A stretch of DNA of 27,222 nt from a virus. The stretch lies in IMG/VR virus record IMGVR_UViG_3300030329_001721, positions 1 to 27,222 of that record, one strand, 5' to 3'. The notes beneath the pieces were generated by a model. That model saw nothing but the letters and a program-made list of their open reading frames with translations. It did no database searches and had not been told where the DNA came from. The position numbers and the translations under genes are program-made. Positions 16,509 through 24,042 of this stretch are shown here, in pieces. The first letter of the stretch is position 1, and each line of letters opens with the position of its first letter.

Positions 16509-16804
16509 ACCTTACCTTGCCATGTTCTAAATACTTTGTTATCTGGATTGTTTAACCACTTTTTCCATTCTTTAGGATCGTTGTGCCATCCTTCTCTCAT
16601 TGCCTTTTGATAAACGACCATTGGAACTTCTGCTACATGGCGTAAATCTTTACCAGGCTTATCTATATTATCGTTTAATTTTTTAACGTGGTCTATGACT
16701 GGTTGAACATTTTGTTCAGTGTGATAAACGCTCTTGTCATCTTCGGTAACAAATTCTGATTTGATACCAGAACGATGATCAATAATTGTCCTTTTAGTTG
16801 GCAT
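16505..16804 (-). CDS. small capsid-region protein
   Basis: This encodes 99 residues, basic and polar: IIDHRSGIKSEFVTEDDKS, then a helix (VQPVIDHVKKLNDNI), VAEVPMVVYQKAMREGW and a Trp-rich tail. Similar short proteins follow the capsid gene in other SU10-capsid phages. There is no clear Shine-Dalgarno; a hairpin lies just upstream between it and the capsid gene. Function is unknown; a minor head or neck protein is plausible. Confidence 0.6.
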   Translation of the reverse strand: MPTKRTIIDHRSGIKSEFVTEDDKSVYHTEQNVQPVIDHVKKLNDNIDKPGKDLRHVAEVPMVVYQKAMREGWHNDPKEWKKWLNNPDNKVFRTWQGKV

Positions 16805-16815
16805 TGTTTAGAGCA

Positions 16816-16847
16816 AATGTGAGGCCAACTAAGGCTGACCTCACATT
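16816..16847 (-). terminator. strong hairpin after the capsid gene
   Basis: AATGTGAGGCCA (16816-16827) and TGACCTCACATT (16836-16847) pair over 12 positions with one mismatch and an 8-base loop. The hairpin lies 8 bases after the capsid stop codon. It lacks a clear run of U, so it may be a leaky terminator or an RNA-stabilising element that keeps capsid mRNA more abundant than downstream messages. Confidence 0.6.
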
Positions 16848-16854
16848 AATCAAC

Positions 16855-17790
16855 TTATGAAGTTGTTAAGTCTGCTACAACACCATGAGCAGCTTCGTTG
16901 CTCATTTCTAAGCCGTACTCTGCTAAGACCATCTTAGTTTGAGCATCGCCTATTGTTGCAATATCAACTGTATCAAAACTACGCAAGAAAGATACTTTTG
17001 CGAAATCTGGATCAACTAAAAGTAGTGATCTTTCTCTACTGAAATTTGAAGGAACGATTTTAAGATCGCCAAAATCAGATGAGTAAATAGATACACTAGC
17101 CTCAACAGTTGTTGCATCAATCATTTGTCTAGCTGAACTTCTGCCTGTGAAACCAGAAATTACTTGCTTGTTTACAGGACCACAGATTGCCATTGAAGGC
17201 TCTCCGCCGTTTGTGAAACAAGATTGCAATACAGTTTTCAATAATGCCTCAGTTAAAGCTCTCTGAGTGCCATCAGTAGGAGCAGCACCCCCACCATTAC
17301 CAGCACCATTAGTTCCCCTAGATACGTTTGAAGTTATCCATGATTCAAAACCACCAGTTACCCTAGCTGTAGTAGCGTTACCAGTTGTTTTAGCACCCTT
17401 TTGACAAAGAGCAGTTTCCATGTCTCTCTTCAACGCTTTAGCCATAAGGGCAAGCTGATGAGCCATTTCTGATTTTTTACCAGCAGCGTCAGAAGCTTGT
17501 TGAGAACCAGTAACAGTCGCATCTCTTGAAGAGATTTGAGCTACGTTACTAACTCTTGTAGTAGCTGTTGATGCTGCTCTTGAAAGTTCAAAACCTTCTA
17601 ATTGTCCAGCACCAGTAGCCGTTGGTAATGTTTCTGTTTGCCAATCAAAAACTACGTTCTTGATTGAATTTTTTCCGATTGATGACATAAATGGCGTGCT
17701 GCCAGGTGATATGTTATATATCACGTTGCTTAATTGCTCTCTGTCAGCCGTTGCAGTATATGTATCAAAAGCGTTTGTGACTTTTGCCAT
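16855..17790 (-). CDS. major capsid protein, DUF5309 / SU10 type (HK97 fold)
   Basis: This encodes 311 residues with AAGGAG seven bases before the ATG. The N-terminus NAFDTYTATADREQLSNVIY, then ISPGSTPFMSSIGK and VFDWQTETLP, is typical of DUF5309 capsid proteins. FELSRAASTATTRVSNVAQI and the long helix with AMALKRDMETAL-like composition (ALMAKALKRDMETALCQKGA) follow as in this family. FGDLKIVPSNFSRERSLLLVD near residue 240 and the LAEYGLEMSNEAAHGV ending also match. It forms the head shell. The scaffold gene directly upstream and adaptor downstream agree. No delta-domain or protease is visible, so the separate scaffold probably guides assembly. Confidence 0.88.
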   Translation of the reverse strand: MAKVTNAFDTYTATADREQLSNVIYNISPGSTPFMSSIGKNSIKNVVFDWQTETLPTATGAGQLEGFELSRAASTATTRVSNVAQISSRDATVTGSQQASDAAGKKSEMAHQLALMAKALKRDMETALCQKGAKTTGNATTARVTGGFESWITSNVSRGTNGAGNGGGAAPTDGTQRALTEALLKTVLQSCFTNGGEPSMAICGPVNKQVISGFTGRSSARQMIDATTVEASVSIYSSDFGDLKIVPSNFSRERSLLLVDPDFAKVSFLRSFDTVDIATIGDAQTKMVLAEYGLEMSNEAAHGVVADLTTS

Positions 17791-17812
17791 TGTTATACTC
17801 CTTAAAAGTAAG

Positions 17813-18832
17813 TTAAATTAATTGTTCAAAGACCTTGGCTGCATCTTGGACTTTTCCAGTTTTAGCCAATTTCTGTCTTGCTTTCTTCGCTGGTGCTGTT
17901 GTCTTTGGAGTATTGGATGTACCTGGTCTTGCTACTCTTGCTACCGCTTTTTGTGTTGGTTTCTTTTTGGACGCTTCAAGTTGTTTTCTATAAAGCATTC
18001 CATCACGCAAACCTAACAATATACGATAATCATAAACCTGACCTATTTCTTGGGGAGTAAATCCCAATTCATTCATCGCATAACTTGAGATTGCAGACTT
18101 TTCTTTTTGAGAAACTTCTGCATCTGTCCATTCGGGAATCTTTTCAACTAACTGTTGGTTGCCATATTCAACGAACTTTGCCAGTTCTTCTTGTTGCTTT
18201 TGAGCATTTTCATCTTGAAGACGTTTATGCTCTGCTCTGGCAGCTTCCAGTTTCTTTTTCTTGTCTTCCCAAATGTCCTTTTCTCGAACATATGCGATTG
18301 GATCAGACTCATAAAGAGCGTTCCAATCTGGTTCATTTGCCAATTCTCCGTTCAGACTAGCCTCTAATTGAGGCAACAACTGAGCGTAGATTGCATCTTT
18401 TTTCGCTAACTCTGCTTGCTGTGTCTCAAAGTTTTTTCTTTGCTGCGACAGTTCTTGAGTTTTGCGAGTGTAGTCTTGCTGACGAGAATAGCCGTTTTGG
18501 AGTTCTTCCAACGTGACCTCTTGTTCTATGCCATCAACTTTTACGTTGAATGATAAAGGTTGTGGTTCTTCCTCAACTTCTGTTTGTTCTCTTTCTGACT
18601 CTTGTGTATCTTCTTCGTAATCTTCATCCGATTCAGCTTCCATTTCGACATCAGCTTCCGCTTCCGTTTCAATTTCCACTTCTTCGTTTACAACTTCTTC
18701 TGATACTTCTTCTGCTGCTTCTACTTCTATATTTTCTGGTGCTTCCTCTTCGGGAGTCAGAAAACTCTCAAAAGAAGATGCAGCTTTATCTATATCTGAT
18801 TGTAAAGCAGTCGGCTTTGCGTTATTGCTCAT
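17813..18832 (-). CDS. capsid scaffolding protein
   Basis: This encodes 339 residues with TAGGAG before the ATG. Residues about 25-90 are almost all acidic (Glu/Asp-rich). Residues about 95-125 carry VKVDGIEQEVTLEELQNGYS and RQQDYTRKTQELSQQRK, the signature of many phage scaffolds. A long coiled coil follows to about residue 220. The C-terminus is basic (Lys/Arg/Pro/Thr), as scaffolds use to bind capsid protein. It sits directly before the capsid gene. It would fill the prohead and leave before packaging. The call is strong from composition and location. Confidence 0.8.
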   Translation of the reverse strand: MSNNAKPTALQSDIDKAASSFESFLTPEEEAPENIEVEAAEEVSEEVVNEEVEIETEAEADVEMEAESDEDYEEDTQESEREQTEVEEEPQPLSFNVKVDGIEQEVTLEELQNGYSRQQDYTRKTQELSQQRKNFETQQAELAKKDAIYAQLLPQLEASLNGELANEPDWNALYESDPIAYVREKDIWEDKKKKLEAARAEHKRLQDENAQKQQEELAKFVEYGNQQLVEKIPEWTDAEVSQKEKSAISSYAMNELGFTPQEIGQVYDYRILLGLRDGMLYRKQLEASKKKPTQKAVARVARPGTSNTPKTTAPAKKARQKLAKTGKVQDAAKVFEQLI

Positions 18833-18857
18833 AATAAACTCCTAATAGTTTAAAGAA

Positions 18858-18887
18858 ATTTTACCTTAAAACTGCCAAAAACAACAA
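18858..18887 (-). promoter_or_regulatory. possible promoter before scaffold and capsid genes (weak)
   Basis: On the minus strand TTGTTG (18882-18887) and TAAAAT (18858-18863) are 18 bases apart in a 58-base gap between genes, the longest gap in the structural operon upstream of the capsid. The -35 matches only TTG. It could boost capsid gene expression, but AT-rich chance is not excluded. Confidence 0.25.
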
Positions 18888-18890
18888 TTT

Positions 18891-19154
18891 TTAGACAACC
18901 TTTCTTAGCTTCTCTATTTGAGTCTTTGTTATCTTCCCTTTTTCGATGATGATGCGTAGATGTCTTTCAACCTCTGGAAGAATATTGATTGCGCTATGCA
19001 AATTCTCTCTCCAATCAATATCATCTTTTCCTTTGCTGTCCAACCATAATTTAACGTATTCTTCTTTTAAATTTTCTATAGAATTTTTAAAGGTTTCACT
19101 GTTTAAAATTAATTCCGCCTCGTTTGAGTGCAGAACATCTTTTTGATCTGTCAT
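18891..19154 (-). CDS. small conserved phage head-region protein
   Basis: This encodes 87 residues with AAGGAGG five bases before the ATG. EAELILNSETFKNSIENLKE, then EEYVKLWLDSKGKDDIDWRE and LHSAINILPEVERHLRIIIEKGK, is a pattern I know from many phages beside portal or scaffold genes; its function is not established. It is entirely helical. It begins in a TAATG overlap with the next upstream gene. Confidence 0.6.
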   Translation of the reverse strand: MTDQKDVLHSNEAELILNSETFKNSIENLKEEYVKLWLDSKGKDDIDWRENLHSAINILPEVERHLRIIIEKGKITKTQIEKLRKVV

Positions 19155-19261
19155 TATTCCTCCTTATTGTTTAATTCATTATCAAATAATTTTTTCCAAA
19201 AAACATTATTGGCTTTAATTTTTTCTTCCTGAGTGGGAGCTTTCTTTTTTCGTCTTCTCAT
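19154..19261 (-). CDS. 35-residue basic protein
   Basis: This small frame starts with ATG overlapping the upstream stop by one base (TAATG) and ends overlapping the next start by one base, so it fills exactly the gap between two genes. The product starts MRRRKKKAPTQEEK and continues as a charged helix ending NELNNKEE. The perfect fit between neighbours, at both ends, is the main support. Function is unknown. Confidence 0.55.
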   Translation of the reverse strand: MRRRKKKAPTQEEKIKANNVFWKKLFDNELNNKEE

Positions 19262-20079
19262 TAACGCAAAATATAATCTGGCAGATCGTCTATAAATAAT
19301 TGTTGATTAGGAATTGAATTTAATAAGTTTTGTAACGCATTGTAATTAAATGGCGTATATCCAGAGTTAGGTGGCGTGGAAGGAGGTGTCCCTATGCCGA
19401 TACCAGGAGGAGGTAGCATTGGAGGATTGATTACATTATTACCGCCTGTTGTATTTTGTTGGACGGGTCCTTCTGTTGTGTAACCTTGAGGTGTGTCCAT
19501 TGAATAGCTTATGCCTGGTGCAATCATGTTTTGTACATTTTCTCCTCCAGCGATTGATCTTGCATAATTTAAACCAGAAGAAAAGGTGGGGTCAGAAGAT
19601 ACACTAAAAGGATTGTAATTAGATGAGCCTGGTACATTACTAGGTTGGGGTGAATTCATTTCTTGTGTAATGTTACTAGGTACGTTAGCTATATTGTCTA
19701 ATAAGCCAGCGTATAATTGATCGGGGTATCTCCCCTCGAACTCTCCAATCGGCCCATACTGATTGGGAACGTACCCCATTCCAACGGGACCTATTGTAGT
19801 GCCAGACTCTTCCCTAATATCAACGGGACCTTCTATTGAAAAATTAGAACCATCAGGACCCGATCCAATATCAACTGGTGTTGAGGGTAATCCTGGAATA
19901 AATTCAACTCCCGTATTCATATCAACAGGACCTTCTATTAAAGCAACTGGTGCAAAAGCTGACGTTATATCTGGTTGGGGAAAGGAAGGAGCGAACCCCA
20001 TGCCTACGGGTCCAAATGTTTGACCTGGTTCATCGGCATAATTTATGCCTCCAATATTAAAATTTCCTTTTATTGCCAT
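19261..20079 (-). CDS. low-complexity GPV-repeat protein, probably a virion component
   Basis: This encodes 272 residues with GGGAG before the ATG. It is rich in Gly, Pro, Asn and Ser, and has almost no charged helix. Short repeats recur: FGPVGMGFAPSF and IGPVGMGYVPNQ, and EGPVDMNTG, EGPVDIREE and TEGPVQQNT. The C-terminal 30 residues are more ordinary (LQNLLNSIPNQQLFIDDLPD). Neither signal peptide nor membrane segment is visible. It lies between lysis and scaffold genes. Such disordered Pro/Gly proteins in phages are often minor virion parts, but no family is recognised here. Confidence 0.5.
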   Translation of the reverse strand: MAIKGNFNIGGINYADEPGQTFGPVGMGFAPSFPQPDITSAFAPVALIEGPVDMNTGVEFIPGLPSTPVDIGSGPDGSNFSIEGPVDIREESGTTIGPVGMGYVPNQYGPIGEFEGRYPDQLYAGLLDNIANVPSNITQEMNSPQPSNVPGSSNYNPFSVSSDPTFSSGLNYARSIAGGENVQNMIAPGISYSMDTPQGYTTEGPVQQNTTGGNNVINPPMLPPPGIGIGTPPSTPPNSGYTPFNYNALQNLLNSIPNQQLFIDDLPDYILR

Positions 20080-20081
20080 AA

Positions 20082-20318
20082 TTAACTCCCTATTAGTTTA
20101 TCAATTTTTTCGTCTAATTTGTCTAAACTATCGAAAATTCTTTGCATGTTATTTTGTAAGTCTTGTTTAGTTACATAACGAGAAGGTATTTCTTCTCTTG
20201 TCTTATTAATTAATATTTCTAACCTTTGTATGTTAGAGGTATTTGTTTTAATACTATAAATTATAGGAACATAAACAAGTGTAATAAAAGCATTCCACAA
20301 AATAATAGGATTGTCCAT
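20082..20318 (-). CDS. small membrane/coiled-coil lysis-region protein
   Basis: This encodes 78 residues from an ATG at 20316-20318, chosen because it overlaps the endolysin stop by one base and has GGAG six bases upstream. Residues about 3-22 form one membrane helix (IILWNAFITLVYVPIIYSI), followed by a long coiled coil with two heptad stretches (NIQRLEILINKTREEI and a LDKLDEKIDKLI end). The shape fits small phage holin accessories. Together with the 3TM holin and M15 peptidase it forms the lysis set. Antiholin or spanin-like roles are possible; no lipobox is seen. Confidence 0.55.
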   Translation of the reverse strand: MDNPIILWNAFITLVYVPIIYSIKTNTSNIQRLEILINKTREEIPSRYVTKQDLQNNMQRIFDSLDKLDEKIDKLIGS

Positions 20319-20689
20319 TAATAACTCCATATGTGGGGCCTTGGTCTATTAGAATCTGATTCAGCAATATCTAAATGAATAAATCTAGCACCGCCTTTTT
20401 GGTTAACGCCAACACCAGTAAAGCCATACGCTGTTGCTTTTGATACAACTTCAAGCGCTTTATCTCCCCTTACACCTATGTCAGCAGCTAAACCTAGTGC
20501 ATGAGCGCCAGGTGTTGATTTCTTTTTTTCTATAGGATGATCTGGACACCTATAACCACTTGTAATAACAAAAGAGAAACCCAAGTCTGATCTTAGTTCT
20601 TGAAGTTTATCTATAAGAAGATGGTCAATATTATTTTTACCACAATGTTGGCAAGCAAATTCTTCTTCTTTAAAATTCTCCCAACTCAT
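20318..20689 (-). CDS. M15 family peptidase, phage endolysin-like
   Basis: This encodes 123 residues. The N-terminus FACQHCGKNNIDHLLIDKLQ, then SFVITSGYRCPDHP, matches the peptidase M15_3 (PF08291) family. Zinc ligands are His63 and Asp70 in GAHALGLAADI and His105 in FIHLDI. These enzymes cut cell-wall peptide cross-links, either during lysis or in the tail tip. Lack of a signal peptide and the holin gene directly upstream (touching stop and start) favour lysis. All catalytic positions are present. Confidence 0.85.
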   Translation of the reverse strand: MSWENFKEEEFACQHCGKNNIDHLLIDKLQELRSDLGFSFVITSGYRCPDHPIEKKKSTPGAHALGLAADIGVRGDKALEVVSKATAYGFTGVGVNQKGGARFIHLDIAESDSNRPRPHIWSY

Positions 20690-21168
20690 TAATCACCCTC
20701 TTTAGAATGTGATGCACCAAAATAAAAACTTATGACGGCACTAGCTAGACCACCCAAATAACCAAGAACAAGATTAATTAAAGCCTCAGAGTTTTGTTCG
20801 GGGGGTTGTAATGTAACAAGAAATATATATCCCATAAAACCAGACAGTGTAATCATTCCCATAAACCTAGTAGTCCAATCTTTACTAAACTTTGATCTTG
20901 CATCTTGTTTATCTTTTGTTTCTAAAGCAAAAACATCTACTTCTAATTCTTTCATTTGAAGTTCAAATTCTTGTTCAGCTTTTTTTAATTCAAGTAATTG
21001 TTCTGGGGTTGCAGCAGATACGGCTGCATTGATAGCTTTTGGTTCTGGCTTACATCCCAAGACTTGTGCTACTACTGATGCTGCTTGACCCCCCAAAGGT
21101 CCTCCAAGAGCAGAACCTAATGTTGGTGCTAATGAACCAACTACATTTTTTATTAAATCAAATTTCAC
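20689..21168 (-). CDS. three-TM holin family protein
   Basis: This encodes 159 residues from a GTG at 21166-21168, preceded by AGGAA at normal spacing. The overlap with the cyclase stop is 11 bases. The N-terminus VVGSLAPTLGSALGGPLGGQ is a hydrophobic glycine-rich segment. A long charged helix follows (EFELQMKELEVDVFALETKD), then WTTRFMGMITLSGFMGYIFL and a third segment around LVLGYLGGLASAVISFYFGA. This layout, including KDWTTR-like motif before the second segment, matches the 3TM holin group (PF11351, GTA holin-type). It would open the inner membrane for the M15 peptidase encoded next. Confidence 0.8.
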   Translation of the reverse strand: MKFDLIKNVVGSLAPTLGSALGGPLGGQAASVVAQVLGCKPEPKAINAAVSAATPEQLLELKKAEQEFELQMKELEVDVFALETKDKQDARSKFSKDWTTRFMGMITLSGFMGYIFLVTLQPPEQNSEALINLVLGYLGGLASAVISFYFGASHSKEGD

Positions 21169-22957
21169 TTTGCTGTTCCTGTAATGTGTATATTTTTAAA
21201 GGGTCTTTTTTTCCTTTAACTTTTATTGGTGATAATAATTTTAACTTAATTTTAGTTTTATTTGCAGTCTTGTGTCCAATTAATATATCAACGCCAACTT
21301 CCTTTGTTGCGCTTTCGAGTCTTGCTGCTGTGTTTACAGCATCGCCAATAGCAGAATAATCAAACCGAGTATCGCTACCCATATTGCCAATTACTGCAAA
21401 TCCAGACTGACAACCTACGCCTACTTGAACTGGAGTAGCGAGTGTTTTGTTTAGTTCAGCTATACCCTTTTGTATATCTATTGCAGCTTGCACTGCTTTG
21501 GTTTCATGGTCTTCTAAATCTAAAGGAGCGCCAAATATGAACATTCCTGCATCCCCGATAAATTTATCTACCATTCCCCCTAATTTTTGCACAGCGTTTA
21601 CTTGGACAGTTAATGTTTTGTTCATTATGTCGGTCACTTCTTCTGGCGATAATTTTTCACTTAAAGCAGTAAAGCCGCGTAAATCTGTAAAGAGGTAACT
21701 GCAATATTTTTTCTCACCACCGAGCTTTAATAAAGAAGGATCAGATTGCAAACGCTTGATCTGTCTAGGGTCTAAATAATGTTCAAACTGTTTCTTTATC
21801 TGTTGTCTTAACTTAAATTGTTCTCTAAATCTATAATAAAAAGCTATAGCTGCCGTAATAAATTGAGATATTAATGTCCATGTAACGTCTATTAATAATC
21901 CTTTTTGTATGGTCCAAATACCAAAATATGCTGTGGCAATAAAGATGCCACCAGACAGAGTAATTCCCCAAGTTATTCCTAGTGTGTGCAATAAAATCCA
22001 AATAGAAATAATAGAAATAACAAATATACCCACCTCAAGTGCAAGGCTATAATCGGGAATATATGGACTGTTTTGAATAAGCATAGACTCTGCTAAAGCT
22101 GCTTGTATTTTGTGAGGTTCTAATAACCCCTTTGGAGTGGCTATTTGAGGCATGATACCTTTAGCACTAAAACCAATAAAAACAAATTTACCTTCTACAT
22201 CTAATTCTTGCAAAGATGTCGAGGGGGTATCAACCCAACTTACCCATTTTCTTCCAAAGCTATCTACTGTTACTGGAGGGAGTCCCTTTACCCTTATTTG
22301 TTCTATTCCATTCTTATTTGTTTTAATAATGTAAGTGTCTGCATTAGCCAAAACCTGAATAACCTTAGTTCCATAAGAAGGAACCCATCCATCTGGTGTA
22401 CGCATCAATAATGGTAATCGTCTAACTAAGTTATCTACGTCTGTTCGTGCAACCGCTATACCTTCGTGTACGCTGTTTGCTAAAACGGGAGTATTCTTTA
22501 CAACACCTGTAACCTTAATACCTTTATCAGTATCATCGCCCATAATAACTGTTCCAGTTGTTTCTGGATAAATACCATTGTCATTTTCAAACATGGCAAG
22601 AATACTAGGGGCATAATTTAAAGTTTGTGCAAATGCTCGATCTCCCCCAAAACGATCTGGCTGTGGAAATGAATACCATCCAACTCCTATTGCTCCCTCA
22701 TTTATAAGTTCAATTTGTATTTGAGATAACAAATCTCTAGGCAATGGATATCCACCAAATCTATCTAAGTCCTCTTCTGATATGTCTAAAGTTACAAAGT
22801 GATTGCTGGGTTGTTGTTCTGCAATAAAATTATCAAATGTTTTTAATTTTAATATTTCTAAGAATGTCCATCCTTGTAATAAAGGTATAGATAATAGAAT
22901 TAATAAACTTAAAAGTTGAAATGACTTTAAGAGCTTTGAGTTATTTTTATTACTGAT
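21158..22957 (-). CDS. CHASE2-domain class III adenylate cyclase (non-canonical start)
   Basis: The frame is open from 22993 but has no ATG, GTG or TTG until TTG at 22742-22744, which would remove the first membrane helix. I place the start at ATC 22955-22957, five bases after GGAGGT, giving 599 residues. Residues about 8-28 form a membrane helix. CHASE2, a periplasmic sensor, follows to about 300 (LKLKTFDNFI, VTLDISEEDLDRFGGYPLPR). Three membrane helices lie at about 306-373. The cyclase domain starts near 417: metal-binding Asp425 (FTDLRGFT) and Asp469 (KFIGDAG), adenine-selecting Lys465 and Asp539, and transition-state Asn542 and Arg546 (GDAVNTAARLE). All are intact, so cAMP production is expected. 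The upstream neighbour is a FecR protein, a pairing seen in bacterial genomes. The start is uncertain. Confidence 0.85.
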   Translation of the reverse strand: MSNKNNSKLLKSFQLLSLLILLSIPLLQGWTFLEILKLKTFDNFIAEQQPSNHFVTLDISEEDLDRFGGYPLPRDLLSQIQIELINEGAIGVGWYSFPQPDRFGGDRAFAQTLNYAPSILAMFENDNGIYPETTGTVIMGDDTDKGIKVTGVVKNTPVLANSVHEGIAVARTDVDNLVRRLPLLMRTPDGWVPSYGTKVIQVLANADTYIIKTNKNGIEQIRVKGLPPVTVDSFGRKWVSWVDTPSTSLQELDVEGKFVFIGFSAKGIMPQIATPKGLLEPHKIQAALAESMLIQNSPYIPDYSLALEVGIFVISIISIWILLHTLGITWGITLSGGIFIATAYFGIWTIQKGLLIDVTWTLISQFITAAIAFYYRFREQFKLRQQIKKQFEHYLDPRQIKRLQSDPSLLKLGGEKKYCSYLFTDLRGFTALSEKLSPEEVTDIMNKTLTVQVNAVQKLGGMVDKFIGDAGMFIFGAPLDLEDHETKAVQAAIDIQKGIAELNKTLATPVQVGVGCQSGFAVIGNMGSDTRFDYSAIGDAVNTAARLESATKEVGVDILIGHKTANKTKIKLKLLSPIKVKGKKDPLKIYTLQEQQSEI

Positions 22958-24042
22958 GACCCACCTCCGTTGATGGTTATTGTCTTAGAGACACCCTCTT
23001 GAATAAAGATAACTGTATATTCTCCAGCACCATCTATATTTACTTCTGCATAGTGTCCTACATTTCGTATTAATTTTACCCCTTGTCCCTGAATAATTGT
23101 TGTTATTTGTGTTTCTAAATCTTGTCCAACTTTTGTACCTGAAATTGCAACTTGGGTAGCATCAACAGACAAAGCATCTTCTTGTTTTATTATGTCTAAT
23201 TCTTCCATAATATCTAATAAGTCTTCTAAAAAGTTTACATCTAAATAATTAATATCTAATTCTGTAAATTCTAAATCAGCCTCATTATCCAAAGCGTCTT
23301 CTTCTAAATAATCTATATCTAAATCATTGAAGTCTAAAAGATTGGCTTGTTGGGTTTGTTGTTCTTCTATGATTTCTAATGTCTTTTCTGGAGGAGTAAC
23401 AATTAACATATTATCAATAACGTCTAATGTTAAATCCAAAATAACGGGTTTGGATGCTGTGCTTTCATAAACAGAAACAGTTGTGGCCTCAAAAGGTTTG
23501 TTTAATACAACCGAACCCATGGCTGTTGTAACTAATATTTCACCACTTGATAAGCCATATTTATCGGGGAGTAATATTATTAAAGAGCGCCCCAACTCAT
23601 CAACAGTAGCGCTAAAGTCTGTTCCTCTAATAGATATTTGTGCTGTTGGTGTACTCAGAAAAATATTTTCTTTATTTATTTTTCCTAAACCGCCTGTAAT
23701 AAATCTTGCTGTACCGCTTGCAAATTTGAGAGCCATTTTTGATTTACTAGGATCGGGGTCATAAATATATTCATCTATAACTAATTTAGAATGTTCAGTA
23801 AGACGAACAATAGAGTTATCTAGGAATGTAATTCCTAAACGCCCAGCAGACGTTCTTACATCGTCATAGGAATTTATACCGAGCTTAATCTTAGCTCCGT
23901 ATTCTTTATCTCTTAGAACTTTGGCGTAGCCTGTTAATTCAGATATATTTCCAATACTAGCAACCGACTGCTGTTCCGCCATCATTTTGAATGACGCAAA
24001 GAGTCCCGTTAGAACCAGTAGATAGAATTTTAAGCCAGTCAT
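22927..24042 (-). CDS. exported FecR-domain protein
   Basis: This encodes 371 residues. Residues 1-22 form a signal peptide (LKFYLLVLTGLFASF, cleavage likely after MMA). Residues about 30-200 are a FecR domain: TGYAKVLRDKEYGAKIKLG, DDVRTSAGRLGITFLDNSIV, LTEHSKLVIDEYIYD and STPTAQISIRGTDFSATVDE, the last being the family's most recognisable segment. Residues about 240-290 carry an acidic repeat with LDIDYL, LDINYL and DVNFL. A beta C-terminal domain ends the protein. Unlike classical FecR, no N-terminal cytoplasmic anti-sigma part is present, so it probably acts in the periplasm. Overlap with the curlin-like gene is 86 bases; the last 31 bases lie within the cyclase frame. It may sense or bind something for CHASE2, which is inference. 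Confidence 0.8.
   Translation of the reverse strand: MTGLKFYLLVLTGLFASFKMMAEQQSVASIGNISELTGYAKVLRDKEYGAKIKLGINSYDDVRTSAGRLGITFLDNSIVRLTEHSKLVIDEYIYDPDPSKSKMALKFASGTARFITGGLGKINKENIFLSTPTAQISIRGTDFSATVDELGRSLIILLPDKYGLSSGEILVTTAMGSVVLNKPFEATTVSVYESTASKPVILDLTLDVIDNMLIVTPPEKTLEIIEEQQTQQANLLDFNDLDIDYLEEDALDNEADLEFTELDINYLDVNFLEDLLDIMEELDIIKQEDALSVDATQVAISGTKVGQDLETQITTIIQGQGVKLIRNVGHYAEVNIDGAGEYTVIFIQEGVSKTITINGGGSSVIKITQSS
22963..22968 (-). promoter_or_regulatory. Shine-Dalgarno GGAGGT inside fecR end, pointing at a non-canonical start
   Basis: GGAGGT on the minus strand is a perfect ribosome site within the FecR coding sequence. No ATG, GTG or TTG in the cyclase frame follows it; ATC at 22955-22957 is five bases downstream. 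This decides the proposed cyclase start, but GGAGGT also encodes Gly-Gly in FecR, so it could be coincidental. Confidence 0.5.

Noticed and set aside
18550-18834. Plus-strand leucine-rich membrane-like frame
   Set aside because: It is the antisense of the Glu-rich scaffold region; Glu codons read as Leu/Phe codons on the other strand. The gene context and ribosome site support the minus strand.
22742-22744. TTG as the start of the cyclase
   Set aside because: It would discard the N-terminal membrane helix and first CHASE2 strands, which are clearly encoded upstream, and would leave the periplasmic domain without a way across the membrane.
22927-22993. Classical -1 slippery heptamer for a FecR-cyclase fusion
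   Set aside because: The overlap has A-rich runs but no X-XXY-YYZ heptamer in the fecR frame; the frameshift option is kept only as an alternative to ATC initiation.
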